In this document: one piece after another, positions 21,641-30,276 of the stretch
How positions within the stretch are numbered: the stretch's first letter is position 1
How the letters are laid out: each line of letters starts with the position of its first letter
Origin: Candidatus Sumerlaeota bacterium
Lineage (GTDB): Bacteria; Sumerlaeota; Sumerlaeia; JABWBI01
Length of the DNA stretch: 37,555 nt
NCBI GenBank assembly: GCA_016928695.1
Contig: JAFGKF010000159.1
Span: forward strand, 1-37,555
Reading direction: 5' to 3'
The notes under the pieces: model-generated
What the model was told of the DNA's origin: nothing
Databases searched by the model: none
Seen by the model: the letters and a program-made list of their open reading frames with translations, nothing else
Translations under genes and position numbers: made by a program

Positions 21641-23146
21641 TCAGCTCTGCTCCTCGGGTTCAGCGGGGGAGGGGAGTGGCCCCCTCTTGTAGACGAAGAC
21701 ATCTCCCCTCGTGCCCGGAAGACGGGCGATCAGGGTGAACTCACGATCGAGATGCTCTTGGATGAAGGGCGGGATCTCACCCCATCCGATGTACCAGACC
21801 GAGCTGTGGACCATGAGCGCCATCTCAAAGTCGGCCTCAGCCATCACATGGGGGCGAACGGCGGCAGCCACCTGTGGCTCTGCGATGTAGTGCTGGACCG
21901 GCCGTTCGCTCCAGTAGGCACCGGTCAGGATGATGTCATGTGGCTGAAAGTTCGACTCGATGATCTCCACCGCCCCGCGCCAGTCCTGACGCTCCGTGGT
22001 CAGACAGGTCCAGAGCGTGGGGAGGAAGCCCAGAGTGAGCGCAGCCGCCGCCAGTGCCGACCCGATCGCGCCACCCAGGCCCATTCGCCAGAGGGTCCCG
22101 AGGGCGACCCCGCAGAGCGTGAGAGCCAACGCATGGAGGTGAAGGAGGTAGCGCGGTGCGAGGCTGTGGCGCATCGCAGTCCCCATGGTCAGGCCGAGCG
22201 TGAGGAGCCCGATCAGCACCAGGGGAACCAGATGGCGAGGCTGATGACGAAGGGCGCTCCACAGCCCGATGAGCACGCCCACCGCCATCAGGAGTGAACC
22301 CCAGAGTGTGGGATGCAGCAGCTCCTGAGTCCAGCGGCTGCTCCACTCGGGCACGAATCGCTCACCCAGTGCCGTGACACCCGTCGCCATCACCTCAGGG
22401 GGAGGGGGGCTGAGAAGCCCGACGTACTGTGCCACTGCACGGGCGATGGGCATCGCCCAGGGGAGCAGCGGAATGGCGAGGCTGACGATCCCGATCAGCG
22501 CCCCCCGGCGCAGAGCATCGCGCTCGGTCAGCTCCACTCCCAGCGGGAGGATGAGGAGCAGCAGCAGGGTCAGACCCACAGCCCCCACGACGAATGCGGC
22601 GGTGAAAGACACGTAGAACGCGAGCGCGCTGGCGGCCCCCGCGGCGATCCAGAGCCCCCATTGCCATGGCCTGCGCCACGCGGCGAGCAGTGCCAGGAGG
22701 CCACCGAACTCGAGAGCGAGCATCACGGTGTAGTGACGGGCGTCCTGTGAGTGCTCGACCATCACCGGACTGAGAGCGCAGAGGAGGGCTGCGAAGAAAC
22801 CCGCGGCCCGCCCCCCCAGGGTGGCGCCGAGGCCCCAGAGCAGCGGGACCAGCGCGATGCCTCCGATCAGGGCGGGCAGGCGGATGGCAGAGGCCCTGTT
22901 CGGTGCGATCCCTGCGAGCCAGTGCATGAGAAGATGCCGCGCGGGGCTCTCGTGAGATCCGAGACGCGAGCAGTGCTCCACGATCCAGGCGGGCTCGTGC
23001 TCGGCCACCCACAGTGCCTGGGCCTCGTCCACCCACAGCGATTTCTCGCCGCTGCCCCAGAGCCGGAGGGCGGCGGCCAGCAGGGTCAGCAGCAGGGCGA
23101 CGGTGCGCAGGGGATCGGTGCGGCGGCGCTCTCGCATGTCCCTCAT
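21641..23146 (-). CDS. GT39-like polytopic glycosyltransferase
   Basis: About 501 residues from the ATG at 23146 (a TTG at 23173 and ATG at 23137 are alternatives; none has a good ribosome site). First membrane segment 'VALLLTLLAAALRLW', followed by the GT-C loop motif 'SLWVDEAQALWVAEH', the DE pair being the expected catalytic acid site. Around ten more membrane helices, e.g. 'LVPLVLIGLLTLGLTMG' and 'LHLHALALTLCGVALGTLW', then a soluble C-terminal domain of about 110 residues with 'QHYIAEPQV' and 'LIARLPGTRGDVFVY'. It likely transfers a sugar from a polyprenyl donor at the periplasmic face. Divergent from the prepilin peptidase gene and followed without spacer by the microprotein. Confidence 0.75.
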   Translation of the reverse strand: MRDMRERRRTDPLRTVALLLTLLAAALRLWGSGEKSLWVDEAQALWVAEHEPAWIVEHCSRLGSHESPARHLLMHWLAGIAPNRASAIRLPALIGGIALVPLLWGLGATLGGRAAGFFAALLCALSPVMVEHSQDARHYTVMLALEFGGLLALLAAWRRPWQWGLWIAAGAASALAFYVSFTAAFVVGAVGLTLLLLLILPLGVELTERDALRRGALIGIVSLAIPLLPWAMPIARAVAQYVGLLSPPPPEVMATGVTALGERFVPEWSSRWTQELLHPTLWGSLLMAVGVLIGLWSALRHQPRHLVPLVLIGLLTLGLTMGTAMRHSLAPRYLLHLHALALTLCGVALGTLWRMGLGGAIGSALAAAALTLGFLPTLWTCLTTERQDWRGAVEIIESNFQPHDIILTGAYWSERPVQHYIAEPQVAAAVRPHVMAEADFEMALMVHSSVWYIGWGEIPPFIQEHLDREFTLIARLPGTRGDVFVYKRGPLPSPAEPEEQS

Positions 23147-23177
23147 CAAGGCGAACTGAGGTGCCGCTCTCAACGAT

Positions 23178-23202
23178 GAAAATGGTGTGAGGTCCCATTT
23201 TC
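23178..23202. promoter_or_regulatory. AT-rich inverted repeat between divergent genes
   Basis: gaaaatgg (23178-23185) and ccattttc (23195-23202) form a perfect 8-bp inverted repeat with 9 bases between. It lies between the starts of the GT39-like gene (minus) and the prepilin peptidase (plus, 23243). AT-rich arms in a GC-rich genome are unusual, so an operator for one or both genes is possible. No promoter boxes were matched around it. Confidence 0.35.
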
Positions 23203-23242
23203 CCGTGGCCCCCGCCGATGCGTCGCCCTACGCTGCTTCGCC

Positions 23243-24235
23243 GTGAGCCCGCTCGACCCCGCCCTCTTTCCCCTGCATGTCATCTGCGTCTTTGTGTTCG
23301 GGAGTCTGTTCGGCAGCTTCTTCAACGTCGTGATCTGGCGCCTGCCGAGGCGCTTCAGCATCGTCTTGCCGCCGAGTCACTGCCCCAGCTGTGGGTCACC
23401 GATCCGCTGGTATGACAACATTCCGATCCTGAGTCTCGTCGCCCTCGACCGGCGATGCCGCCACTGCGGGCTTCCCATCAGTCTCCGGTATGCGGCCATC
23501 GAGCTCCTGACAGCCCTCGTCTTCGTCGCCGTCTTCTGGCGCTTCGGATGGACGGGTGCGACGCCGCTCTACCTCGTCTTCGCGAGTCTTCTCATCATCG
23601 GGAGCTTCACCGACATCGACCACTGGATCATCCCCGACAGCGTGACCTTCGGTGGGCTCGCCGTGGCGCTCGTCGCCTCGCTCGCCTCACCGTGGCTCGG
23701 GCCGGAATACCTGCCGGGCAACTCATGGCCCCACTGGGGAGGCGGCTGGTGGCAGGGGGTTGCCAACGCCGCTCTCGGCGCCGCGGTCGGCTGGACCGTG
23801 CTCACCCTCATCGCTCTTCTCGGGCGCCTGATGGCGGGGCGCGAGGCCATGGGCGGCGGCGACATCGTTCTCCTGGCGATGTTCGGTGCCTTCCTCGGGT
23901 GGCAGGGGGCGCTGGCGGCGCTGCTGATCGCCTGCTTCCTCGGCGCCTTCTTCGGTGGGACGCTCCACCTCTCGGCCAAGATGCGCGAGAGACTGAGAGG
24001 AGGGCCCTTGCCTCCTCCCCCGGAGAACTTGCCTGAGGGGATCGATGCCTCCTCACCCGAGGGTTTCCAGCGGGCAGTGGAGCATCTCGATCTCCATCGC
24101 AAAGAGCGTCGGCTCTCCTCGCATCTCCCCTTCGGCCCCTACCTGTGCGCAGCCGCGATGGTCACTCTGCTTCTCTGGCCGCAGGTCGAGGCGATGCTTC
24201 TGTTCTTCTTTGGTGGCCCCTGGCTCTATCGCTGA
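23243..24235 (+). CDS. Prepilin peptidase (type IV leader peptidase)
   Basis: 330 residues starting at a GTG. N-terminal membrane helix and 'GSFFNVVIWRLPRR' are typical of PilD/GspO. The cytoplasmic zinc-binding/methylase loop has paired cysteines at 47/50 (CPSC) and 72/75 (CRHC). The two aspartyl-protease aspartates lie in 'FTDIDHWIIPD' (about 124-126) and in the GxGD-like 'MGGGDIVL' (Asp207). An insertion of about 60 residues after 'MRERLRGG' before the last helix is longer than usual. It cleaves and N-methylates type IV pilin or type II pseudopilin precursors in the inner membrane. No pilin operon is nearby. It lies 94 bases before aroE and may be separately transcribed. Confidence 0.9.
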   Translation: MSPLDPALFPLHVICVFVFGSLFGSFFNVVIWRLPRRFSIVLPPSHCPSCGSPIRWYDNIPILSLVALDRRCRHCGLPISLRYAAIELLTALVFVAVFWRFGWTGATPLYLVFASLLIIGSFTDIDHWIIPDSVTFGGLAVALVASLASPWLGPEYLPGNSWPHWGGGWWQGVANAALGAAVGWTVLTLIALLGRLMAGREAMGGGDIVLLAMFGAFLGWQGALAALLIACFLGAFFGGTLHLSAKMRERLRGGPLPPPPENLPEGIDASSPEGFQRAVEHLDLHRKERRLSSHLPFGPYLCAAAMVTLLLWPQVEAMLLFFFGGPWLYR

Positions 24236-24264
24236 GGTTCGCGTCGGGCCAGGGAGGATCCGCC

Positions 24265-24293
24265 TTGATCTTGACAACCCATTCCTCCATAAC
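24265..24293 (+). promoter_or_regulatory. Candidate sigma70-type promoter of aro operon
   Basis: ttgatc (24265-24270) and cataac (24288-24293) are separated by exactly 17 bases, each matching four of six consensus positions. It lies in the 94-base gap after the prepilin peptidase, predicting transcription to begin near 24300 about 30 bases before the aroE ATG. Only sequence matching supports it. An exact TTGACA overlapping at 24271 has no -10 at proper spacing. Confidence 0.35.
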
Positions 24294-24329
24294 GCTCCGA
24301 ACGCCTGGAGGGGACCTCCGAGCCACCGC

Positions 24330-25196
24330 ATGACCGCCCCGCGAGTCACCGGGAAAACCCAGCTGGTCGGCCTCTTCGGCTGGCCGGTCGAGCACACCCT
24401 GTCGCCACCGATGCACAATGCGGCTTTCGCTGACCGGGGGCTCGACTGGCTCTATGTGCCCCTCCCGACCCCACCCGAGCGGTTGGCTGATGCGGTCCGC
24501 GGCGTGGCCGCCGCGGGGTTCCGAGGTTTCAACGTCACCATCCCGCACAAGGAGGCGGTGATGGCACACCTCGACGAGATCACACCCGAGGCCCGTGCCA
24601 TCGGAGCGGTCAACACCGTGGTGGTGACCCAGGGGCGCCTGACGGGCCACAACACCGATGTCGATGGATTCGTCATGCCCACCACCACAGAGGCGCATGT
24701 GGATCTCGGCGGCAAGGTCGCGGCGCTGATCGGCGCCGGGGGCGCTGCGCGTGCCATCGCCTCGGGCTGCCTGCGGATGGGGGTGGGGCGGCTCGTGCTC
24801 ACGGACATCGACGCCCCGAAAGCCGAGGCGCTGCGGGGTGATCTGGAGCCTCTGCGCGGTGACGCCCGGATCGAGGTCCTCCCCGCTGGGAGCGATGCCC
24901 TGTGCGAGGCCGTCGGCACCGCTGCCCTCGTGGCCAACGCGACCCCAGTCGGCATGCATGGCCCCGATGACTCACCCATCGATGTCGCGTGGCTCCCCGA
25001 GGGCGTGGTGGTCTTCGAGGCGATTTACACTCAGCCCCGCACCGCGCTGATGCGCGCCGCCGAGGAGCGGGGCGGCAAAGCGATCCATGGACTGCGCATG
25101 CTCCTCCACCAGGGCGTGCGGGCCTTCGCCCTCTGGACGGGCATGGAGCCCGACGTCGGCTTGATGGAGCGCGCGCTGGAGGAGGCCCGCAGGTGA
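24330..25196 (+). CDS. aroE: Shikimate dehydrogenase
   Basis: 288 residues from the ATG at 24330. Substrate site: 'HTLSPPMHNAAF' (SxS-like Leu-Ser-Pro), 'FNVTIPHKEAVM' with the catalytic Lys, 'GAVNTVV', and 'HNTDVDGF' with the partner Asp. Cofactor site: 'ALIGAGGAARAIA' (GxGGxx), with 'VLTDIDAPKAEAL' suggesting the adenosine-binding strand, then 'VANATPVGM' and C-terminal 'GLRMLLHQGVRAFALWTG'. It reduces 3-dehydroshikimate to shikimate with NADPH. The DVDG in place of the usual DGxG is a minor variation. The stop overlaps the aroC GTG by four bases. Confidence 0.94.
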   Translation: MTAPRVTGKTQLVGLFGWPVEHTLSPPMHNAAFADRGLDWLYVPLPTPPERLADAVRGVAAAGFRGFNVTIPHKEAVMAHLDEITPEARAIGAVNTVVVTQGRLTGHNTDVDGFVMPTTTEAHVDLGGKVAALIGAGGAARAIASGCLRMGVGRLVLTDIDAPKAEALRGDLEPLRGDARIEVLPAGSDALCEAVGTAALVANATPVGMHGPDDSPIDVAWLPEGVVVFEAIYTQPRTALMRAAEERGGKAIHGLRMLLHQGVRAFALWTGMEPDVGLMERALEEARR

Positions 25197-26401
25197 CACT
25201 GACCTACCAGACATCCGGTGAGAGCCACGGCCCCTGCCTCACCGCCATCGTCGGCGGCCTGCCCGCGGGCATGGGGGTGAGCATCGACGAGATCAATGCG
25301 AGCCTCGCCCGGCGGCAGCAGGGCTTTGGGCGTGGCGGCCGCATGAAGATCGAGCGCGACACCGTCGAGATCACCTCGGGCGTGCGCTTCGGCAAGACGC
25401 TCGGGTCACCCGTGACGCTCGTCGTCGCCAACGATGATTGGAAGAATTGGACCGACCGAATGTCGGTGACGCCTCTGACGCCGGCGCAGCGAAAGCGTCT
25501 CAGCGATGATCCGCTCGGCGCACCCGTGACTCAGCCTCGGCCGGGACACGTGGACCTCGCCGCCATCATGAAGTGGGATCAGACTGACATCCGCAATGTC
25601 CTCGAGCGGGCCAGTGCCCGCGCGACCACGACCCAGGTCGCGGTGGGCTCCCTCGCCAAGCAGCTTCTCCGGGTGTTCGGGATCGAGGTGATCTCGCACA
25701 TGCTCCAGCTCGGCAAGGTGAGAGCCACGGTCGGAGATCTGTCGCTGACTCAGATCCAGAGACGTGCGCTCGACGACGAGGACTTCCACTGTGTGGACGA
25801 ATCCGCCCGAGACAAGATGCTCCGAGCCGTGCGGCGCGCGCGCCGCGAGGGCGACACCCTCGGGGGTGTCAACGAGATCATCGCCGTCGGCCTGCCCCCT
25901 GGGCTCGGCTCCTGCATGGACTGGGATGAGAGGCTCGATGGGCGACTCGCGGGTGCCCTCATGGCCGTCCAGGCGATGAAGGGTGTCGAGATCGGGATGG
26001 GATTCGCGGCCGCCGAGCGCCTCGGCTCCGAGGTGCACGACGAGATCGTGCCGCGCCGCCGCCGCAATCCCCTCGACATCGCCTACGCCCGCACACGCAA
26101 CAACGCGGGGGGACTCGAGGGCGGCATCACCAACGGCGAGCCGCTGGTGATCCGAGTGGCCCAGAAGCCGATCTCCACCCTGATGCGACCGCTGCGCTCG
26201 GTCGACATCCGGACCAAGAGGTCCGTCGACGCCGTCCGGGAGCGGTCGGACACCACCGCCGTCCCCGCGGGGGGCGTGATCTGCGAGCACGTCGTCGCGA
26301 TCGTCATCGCGCAGGCGTTCCTCGAGAAGTTCGGCGGTGACTCGATGACCGAGATCCGGCGCAACCACCGGGGCTATCTTCGTCAGATCGCGAAGATGTG
26401 A
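25193..26401 (+). CDS. aroC: Chorismate synthase
   Basis: 402 residues from the GTG at 25193 overlapping aroE (GTGA). FMN-dependent chorismate synthase signatures: 'TSGESHGPCLTAIVGG' near the N-terminus, 'RRQQGFGRGGRMKIE', 'SGVRFGKTLGSPVTL', 'RPGHVDLAAIMKW', 'ERASARATTTQVAVG', 'GFAAAERLGSEVHDE', 'NNAGGLEGGITNGEPLVIRVAQKPI', and 'RSDTTAVPAGGVICEH'. It converts EPSP to chorismate with reduced FMN. Full family length. It ends one base into the aroK start region. Confidence 0.96.
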   Translation: MTLTYQTSGESHGPCLTAIVGGLPAGMGVSIDEINASLARRQQGFGRGGRMKIERDTVEITSGVRFGKTLGSPVTLVVANDDWKNWTDRMSVTPLTPAQRKRLSDDPLGAPVTQPRPGHVDLAAIMKWDQTDIRNVLERASARATTTQVAVGSLAKQLLRVFGIEVISHMLQLGKVRATVGDLSLTQIQRRALDDEDFHCVDESARDKMLRAVRRARREGDTLGGVNEIIAVGLPPGLGSCMDWDERLDGRLAGALMAVQAMKGVEIGMGFAAAERLGSEVHDEIVPRRRRNPLDIAYARTRNNAGGLEGGITNGEPLVIRVAQKPISTLMRPLRSVDIRTKRSVDAVRERSDTTAVPAGGVICEHVVAIVIAQAFLEKFGGDSMTEIRRNHRGYLRQIAKM

Positions 26402-26925
26402 TGGGCGCTAGGCGCAACATCATCCTCGTGGGCTTCATGGGTGCGGGCAAGACCGCCGTGAGCCATCTCCTGGCCGAGCGCCTGGGCTGGGAGCGCATCG
26501 ACACCGACGATCTCATCGTCGAGTGCGCGGGCAAGTCGATCCCCGAGATCTTCGCGCAAGACGGTGAGCCGCACTTCCGCGACCTGGAGACCGAGGTGAT
26601 CCGCGGACTCGGCGAGCGGGAGCACACGGTCATCTCGACGGGCGGAGGATGTGTGATGCGCGACGGGAACATGCGCGCCCTCGCCGAGGCGGGCATGGTG
26701 GTCCATCTCGCGGCGAGGCCCGACGTCATCATGGACCGATGCGAGGGCGACACCAACCGCCCGCTCCTGCAGGTCGAGGACCCGATGGCCAGGATCCAGG
26801 AGCTTCTTGATCTGCGCGCCCCGCACTACGCGAGGGCACATCACACCGTCGACACCTCCGACCTCACCCTGGAGGAGGTCGCGGAGATGATCATCTCACT
26901 GTGGCAGGGGGAGACCGAGGGATGA
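26401..26925 (+). CDS. aroK: Shikimate kinase
   Basis: 174 residues from the ATG at 26401; the GTG at 26398 directly before it is also possible and would overlap aroC by four bases. P-loop 'GFMGAGKTAVS', 'IDTDDLIVECAGKSI' with the shikimate-binding Asp, 'GEPHFRDLETEVI' with the conserved Arg, 'ISTGGGCV' with the GGG loop, and the lid 'DRCEGDTNRPLL'. It phosphorylates shikimate at O-3 using ATP. Its final bases overlap the aroB ATG (ATGA). Confidence 0.94.
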   Translation: MGARRNIILVGFMGAGKTAVSHLLAERLGWERIDTDDLIVECAGKSIPEIFAQDGEPHFRDLETEVIRGLGEREHTVISTGGGCVMRDGNMRALAEAGMVVHLAARPDVIMDRCEGDTNRPLLQVEDPMARIQELLDLRAPHYARAHHTVDTSDLTLEEVAEMIISLWQGETEG

Positions 26926-28019
26926 GCAGCGTGACCCGCATCACCGTCGAGCTCGGAGAGCGAGCCCACCCGATCCTCATCGGATCGGATCTGCTGGATC
27001 AGGCCGCGGACCGTGTGCTCGAGGTCCTGAGACCGAGTCATGTCATCATCGTCGCCCAGCCAACCGTGGGCCCATCCTATGGCCAGCGGGTGCTCAGCTC
27101 CTTCGAGAGGCAGGGGATTCCGGTGTCGCTCACCGAGGTGCCCGACGGCGAGGAGGCCAAGTGCTTCGCCGAGATCGAGAGACTCAGTGACACCATGCTG
27201 GCCCATCGCCTGCCGAGGCAGGCCTGCCTGGTCACGGTCGGCGGCGGCGCGGTCGGCGACATGGGGGGCTTCGCCGCGGCGATTCACATGCGAGGCATCG
27301 CCTTCGTCCAGATCCCGACGACACTGCTCGCCATGGTCGACGCCAGCGTCGGTGGCAAAACAGGGATCAACACCCCGAGGGGGAAGAACCTCGTCGGCGC
27401 CTTCTGGCAGCCGCGTCTGGTTCTCGCGGATCTCGACACACTCGGCACTCTCGCCCCACGGCAGATGCGCGCGGGCATGGCGGAGGTGATCAAGCACGGC
27501 GTGATCGCCGACTCGGCTCTGTTTGAGGCGATCGAGGCACACGCCTCCCCCTCGGAGCCGGATCGGGACCTGTTGACCCTCGCGGTGCGCCGCTCCTGTG
27601 AGATCAAGGCCGCGGTCGTCGCCGAGGACGAGCGCGAGGGGGGGCGGCGCATGATCCTGAACCTCGGGCACACGATCGGCCACGCCGTCGAGAATCTCGG
27701 CGGCTATCACGATCTGCTCCACGGGGAGTGTGTGGCCATCGGCATGGTGGTCGCCGCGGAGATCGCGGAGGACCTGGGCATGGCGAGCGCAGACGTGCCC
27801 GCCCGGATCGAGGGGCTGTGCGAGCGCGCGGGTCTCCCCACCAGGATCCCCTCCATGCCCTGGCCGCGGCTGCTGGACGTGATGCGGAGCGACAAGAAAG
27901 TCGCCGGGGATCGCCTCCGCTTTGTCTTGCCGAGATGCATCGGACAGGTGATCATCCGGGACGATGTCCCGCTCGACGTGGTCGAGCGAGTCTTCCGAGA
28001 GCGGGGAGCGACCGACTGA
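26922..28019 (+). CDS. aroB: 3-dehydroquinate synthase
   Basis: 365 residues from the ATG at 26922, overlapping the aroK stop; cgaggg just upstream is a weak ribosome site. NAD-binding and metal-site blocks: 'PDGEEAKCF', '[15 protein letters not shown]', '[20 protein letters not shown]', '[13 protein letters not shown]', '[21 protein letters not shown]' and '[10 protein letters not shown]' providing zinc ligands. It cyclises DAHP to 3-dehydroquinate. Length normal. The following aroQ start shares a base with its stop (TGATG). Confidence 0.95.
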   Translation: MSSVTRITVELGERAHPILIGSDLLDQAADRVLEVLRPSHVIIVAQPTVGPSYGQRVLSSFERQGIPVSLTEVPDGEEAKCFAEIERLSDTMLAHRLPRQACLVTVGGGAVGDMGGFAAAIHMRGIAFVQIPTTLLAMVDASVGGKTGINTPRGKNLVGAFWQPRLVLADLDTLGTLAPRQMRAGMAEVIKHGVIADSALFEAIEAHASPSEPDRDLLTLAVRRSCEIKAAVVAEDEREGGRRMILNLGHTIGHAVENLGGYHDLLHGECVAIGMVVAAEIAEDLGMASADVPARIEGLCERAGLPTRIPSMPWPRLLDVMRSDKKVAGDRLRFVLPRCIGQVIIRDDVPLDVVERVFRERGATD

Positions 28020-28468
28020 TGCGAATCCACATTCTCAACGGACCCAATCTCAATCTGCTCGGGACACGCGAGGTGGCCATCTACGGCAAGCAGACGCTCG
28101 GCGACATCGATGCGCGCCTGGCGGAGGTCGCCGAGGAGCTCGGCGTCGAGGTCGACTCCTACCAGTCGAACCATGAGGGCGCTCTGATCGACGCCATACA
28201 CCGTCAGCGTGGACGTGCCGACGGGCTCATCATCAATCCCGGGGCGTTCACCCACACCTCCGTGGCTCTGCGCGACGCGATCGACGCGGTGCAGATCCCC
28301 ACGGTGGAGGTTCACCTCTCGAACATCCACGCCCGGGAGACGTTCCGTCACCACTCCTTCCTCGCCCCGGTCTGCCTGGGCCAGATCGCGGGCTTCGGCC
28401 CGGCGAGCTATGAGCTCGCCCTGCGCGCTCTGGTCGAAGCCCTCAGAGACCGCGGCGAGCCGTCCTGA
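28019..28468 (+). CDS. aroQ: Type II 3-dehydroquinate dehydratase
   Basis: 149 residues. '[15 protein letters not shown]' at the N-terminus with Arg17 and the catalytic Tyr22, '[12 protein letters not shown]', '[18 protein letters not shown]' with the Asn, and '[12 protein letters not shown]' with the active-site His. It dehydrates 3-dehydroquinate to 3-dehydroshikimate, the substrate of AroE, and forms dodecamers. Closing gene of the aro set. A 17-base gap separates it from the next plus-strand gene. Confidence 0.96.
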   Translation: MRIHILNGPNLNLLGTREVAIYGKQTLGDIDARLAEVAEELGVEVDSYQSNHEGALIDAIHRQRGRADGLIINPGAFTHTSVALRDAIDAVQIPTVEVHLSNIHARETFRHHSFLAPVCLGQIAGFGPASYELALRALVEALRDRGEPS

Positions 28469-28485
28469 TCCCGCTCCGCTCCCCC

Positions 28486-30276
28486 ATGCGCCCGAAGGAG
28501 ATCACGCCTGTTGAGGAGGGCCCCGCGGAGACGCACGTCTTCGCCATCCCTCTGCTCTGGCGCTGGCTGGCGCTTCTCCTCCTCGGTGTGGCCGTGCTCG
28601 TCGCCTATGTCGGTGGCGATCAGCCCCCCCTCTTCAATCGCGAGATGGCGGGGTTGGCATGCACGGGCCTCGCCCTCGTCTCGATCCTCGCCACCCTCCG
28701 GCGCCCCTCCGCGGTGGCGACGCTCTCGCTCTTCGACGGACTTCTGCTGGTCGCGCTCTCCACCGCCGCCGTCGCGGCTTTTCACTCGCCCCTTCGCCCA
28801 CCGGCGATCACAGCCCTTCTCTGGCAGGCGAGTCTCGTCGGAGTCTTCCTCGCGGGGCGTCTCATCGGCCCCGCGATCTCCGGACCTGCTCTTGCCCTCT
28901 GGTCGACCGCGACCGCCGGCCTCGGCGCTCTGTGGGCTGTGCGCGACACCGCGGCTCTGCCCGCTCAGTGCAGGGCAGTGGCCGCTCATCTCGATTCGCT
29001 GACCCTGCTGGAGTGGGCGCTCGCGCTGGGGCTGATCGCGGCCTGCTGGCTCAGGCAGGCCTGGGCGCGCAGGCAACCTGCGCGTTCGCTCCGCTATCTC
29101 CGCCGCGCTCTGCTCTTCCTCCTGACTCTGAGCGCGGCGGGTCTGCACCTGATGGCGATGGCCGGCTCGGATCTCGAGGGCTTTCTCAGCCGCCGGGCCG
29201 CGGGCTGGAGCGTGGGACGGGCGCTTTTCTGGGAGTGGCCGCTCTGGGGGTGGGGGGGAGGCACATGGCAGTGGTCGCTCCAGTCGCTCCAGTCACCCCC
29301 CGTCATCGACGAGCCCATCGCTCAGACCACCGCTGTCTGGGTTCTGACGGCGGGTGGGATCAGCGCGCTGGTGATCTGCACCGTGCTGATCACAGGCCTG
29401 CTTGGCACACTCGCCGGGGCCCGTCGGCCCGACAAGCCCTCACGGGTGGGGACGCCTCTGATGTCCGTCGGCGCCATCGCGCTGGCCTGGGGGCTGATGG
29501 GCCTCTGGTCTCTGACACCGGTCAGACCGTGCAACCTGATCATCACGGCGTTTCTGCTGGGCACGTCGCTGTCAATTGATCTGCGGGAGATCACGTCGGA
29601 ATCGAGAGGTCCGAGCGTTCTCCGCGGAGTGCTCTGGGCATGTGCGCTTCTCACGGGCATGCTGCTGCTGATCGCGCTCGCCCTCAGCCCGGCGCTGAGC
29701 TGGTGGGTGAGAGCGGCCTCCGATGAGACCAGCGCGCTCGCGCGCATCCGCGCCGCCGAGCACCTGAATCCGTGGAATGACCTCTGGCCACGGCGTGAGG
29801 CTCAGATCCTCGGGCTCCAGATCTGGCGCGATCCCACGTCGGACGGTGAGGGCAGGTGGCACCGGTTTCTCGCGGCGCACACGCGGGCGCGCCGCCTGAA
29901 TCCCTGTGAGACGGAGAGCTGGGTCTCCCCGGCGAATGCGGTGCTCAAACTCCGGGGCGATGCCGAGCAGGCCGAGAGCCTCTATCGCCAGGGCCTCGAC
30001 CACATCCCCCTCGATCGGGAGATGCGCCTCGCGCTCGCCTCTCTCCTCGAGCAGCGGGGTGACCACGCCGGGGCTTTCAACACCCTTCGCCCTCTCGATC
30101 GCATTCACCCCACATCCCAGTCCAAGGTGGTGCTGGCCATGCTCGCCTGGCGGCTCGGCGATCGCGATCTCGCGGAGCGCTTCGCTCTGGAGGCGATCCA
30201 GCTCGGCAATCGCTCGGGTGCTCTGCGCGCTCTTCTGCTCGAGATGAACAGCCCCCTGCTGGATGTCCTCTCGTGA
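28486..30276 (+). CDS. Polytopic membrane protein with C-terminal TPRs, O-antigen-ligase-like
   Basis: 596 residues. About ten to twelve membrane segments cover residues 25-410, with a longer periplasmic loop around 235-280 containing 'FWEWPLWGWGGGTWQWSL', similar in position to the 'P.fG.G.gnf' loop of O-antigen ligase/Wzy-type proteins. The last 180 residues are soluble and helical with TPR-like units ('AESLYRQGLDHIPLDREMRLALASLLEQRGDHAGAF'). This arrangement resembles O-antigen ligase-like proteins carrying C-terminal TPRs. The defining loop is weak and a clear catalytic signature is not visible, so ligase activity is uncertain. Start is the ATG at 28486, without an obvious ribosome site. 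It overlaps rluD by four bases. Confidence 0.55.
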   Translation: MRPKEITPVEEGPAETHVFAIPLLWRWLALLLLGVAVLVAYVGGDQPPLFNREMAGLACTGLALVSILATLRRPSAVATLSLFDGLLLVALSTAAVAAFHSPLRPPAITALLWQASLVGVFLAGRLIGPAISGPALALWSTATAGLGALWAVRDTAALPAQCRAVAAHLDSLTLLEWALALGLIAACWLRQAWARRQPARSLRYLRRALLFLLTLSAAGLHLMAMAGSDLEGFLSRRAAGWSVGRALFWEWPLWGWGGGTWQWSLQSLQSPPVIDEPIAQTTAVWVLTAGGISALVICTVLITGLLGTLAGARRPDKPSRVGTPLMSVGAIALAWGLMGLWSLTPVRPCNLIITAFLLGTSLSIDLREITSESRGPSVLRGVLWACALLTGMLLLIALALSPALSWWVRAASDETSALARIRAAEHLNPWNDLWPRREAQILGLQIWRDPTSDGEGRWHRFLAAHTRARRLNPCETESWVSPANAVLKLRGDAEQAESLYRQGLDHIPLDREMRLALASLLEQRGDHAGAFNTLRPLDRIHPTSQSKVVLAMLAWRLGDRDLAERFALEAIQLGNRSGALRALLLEMNSPLLDVLS

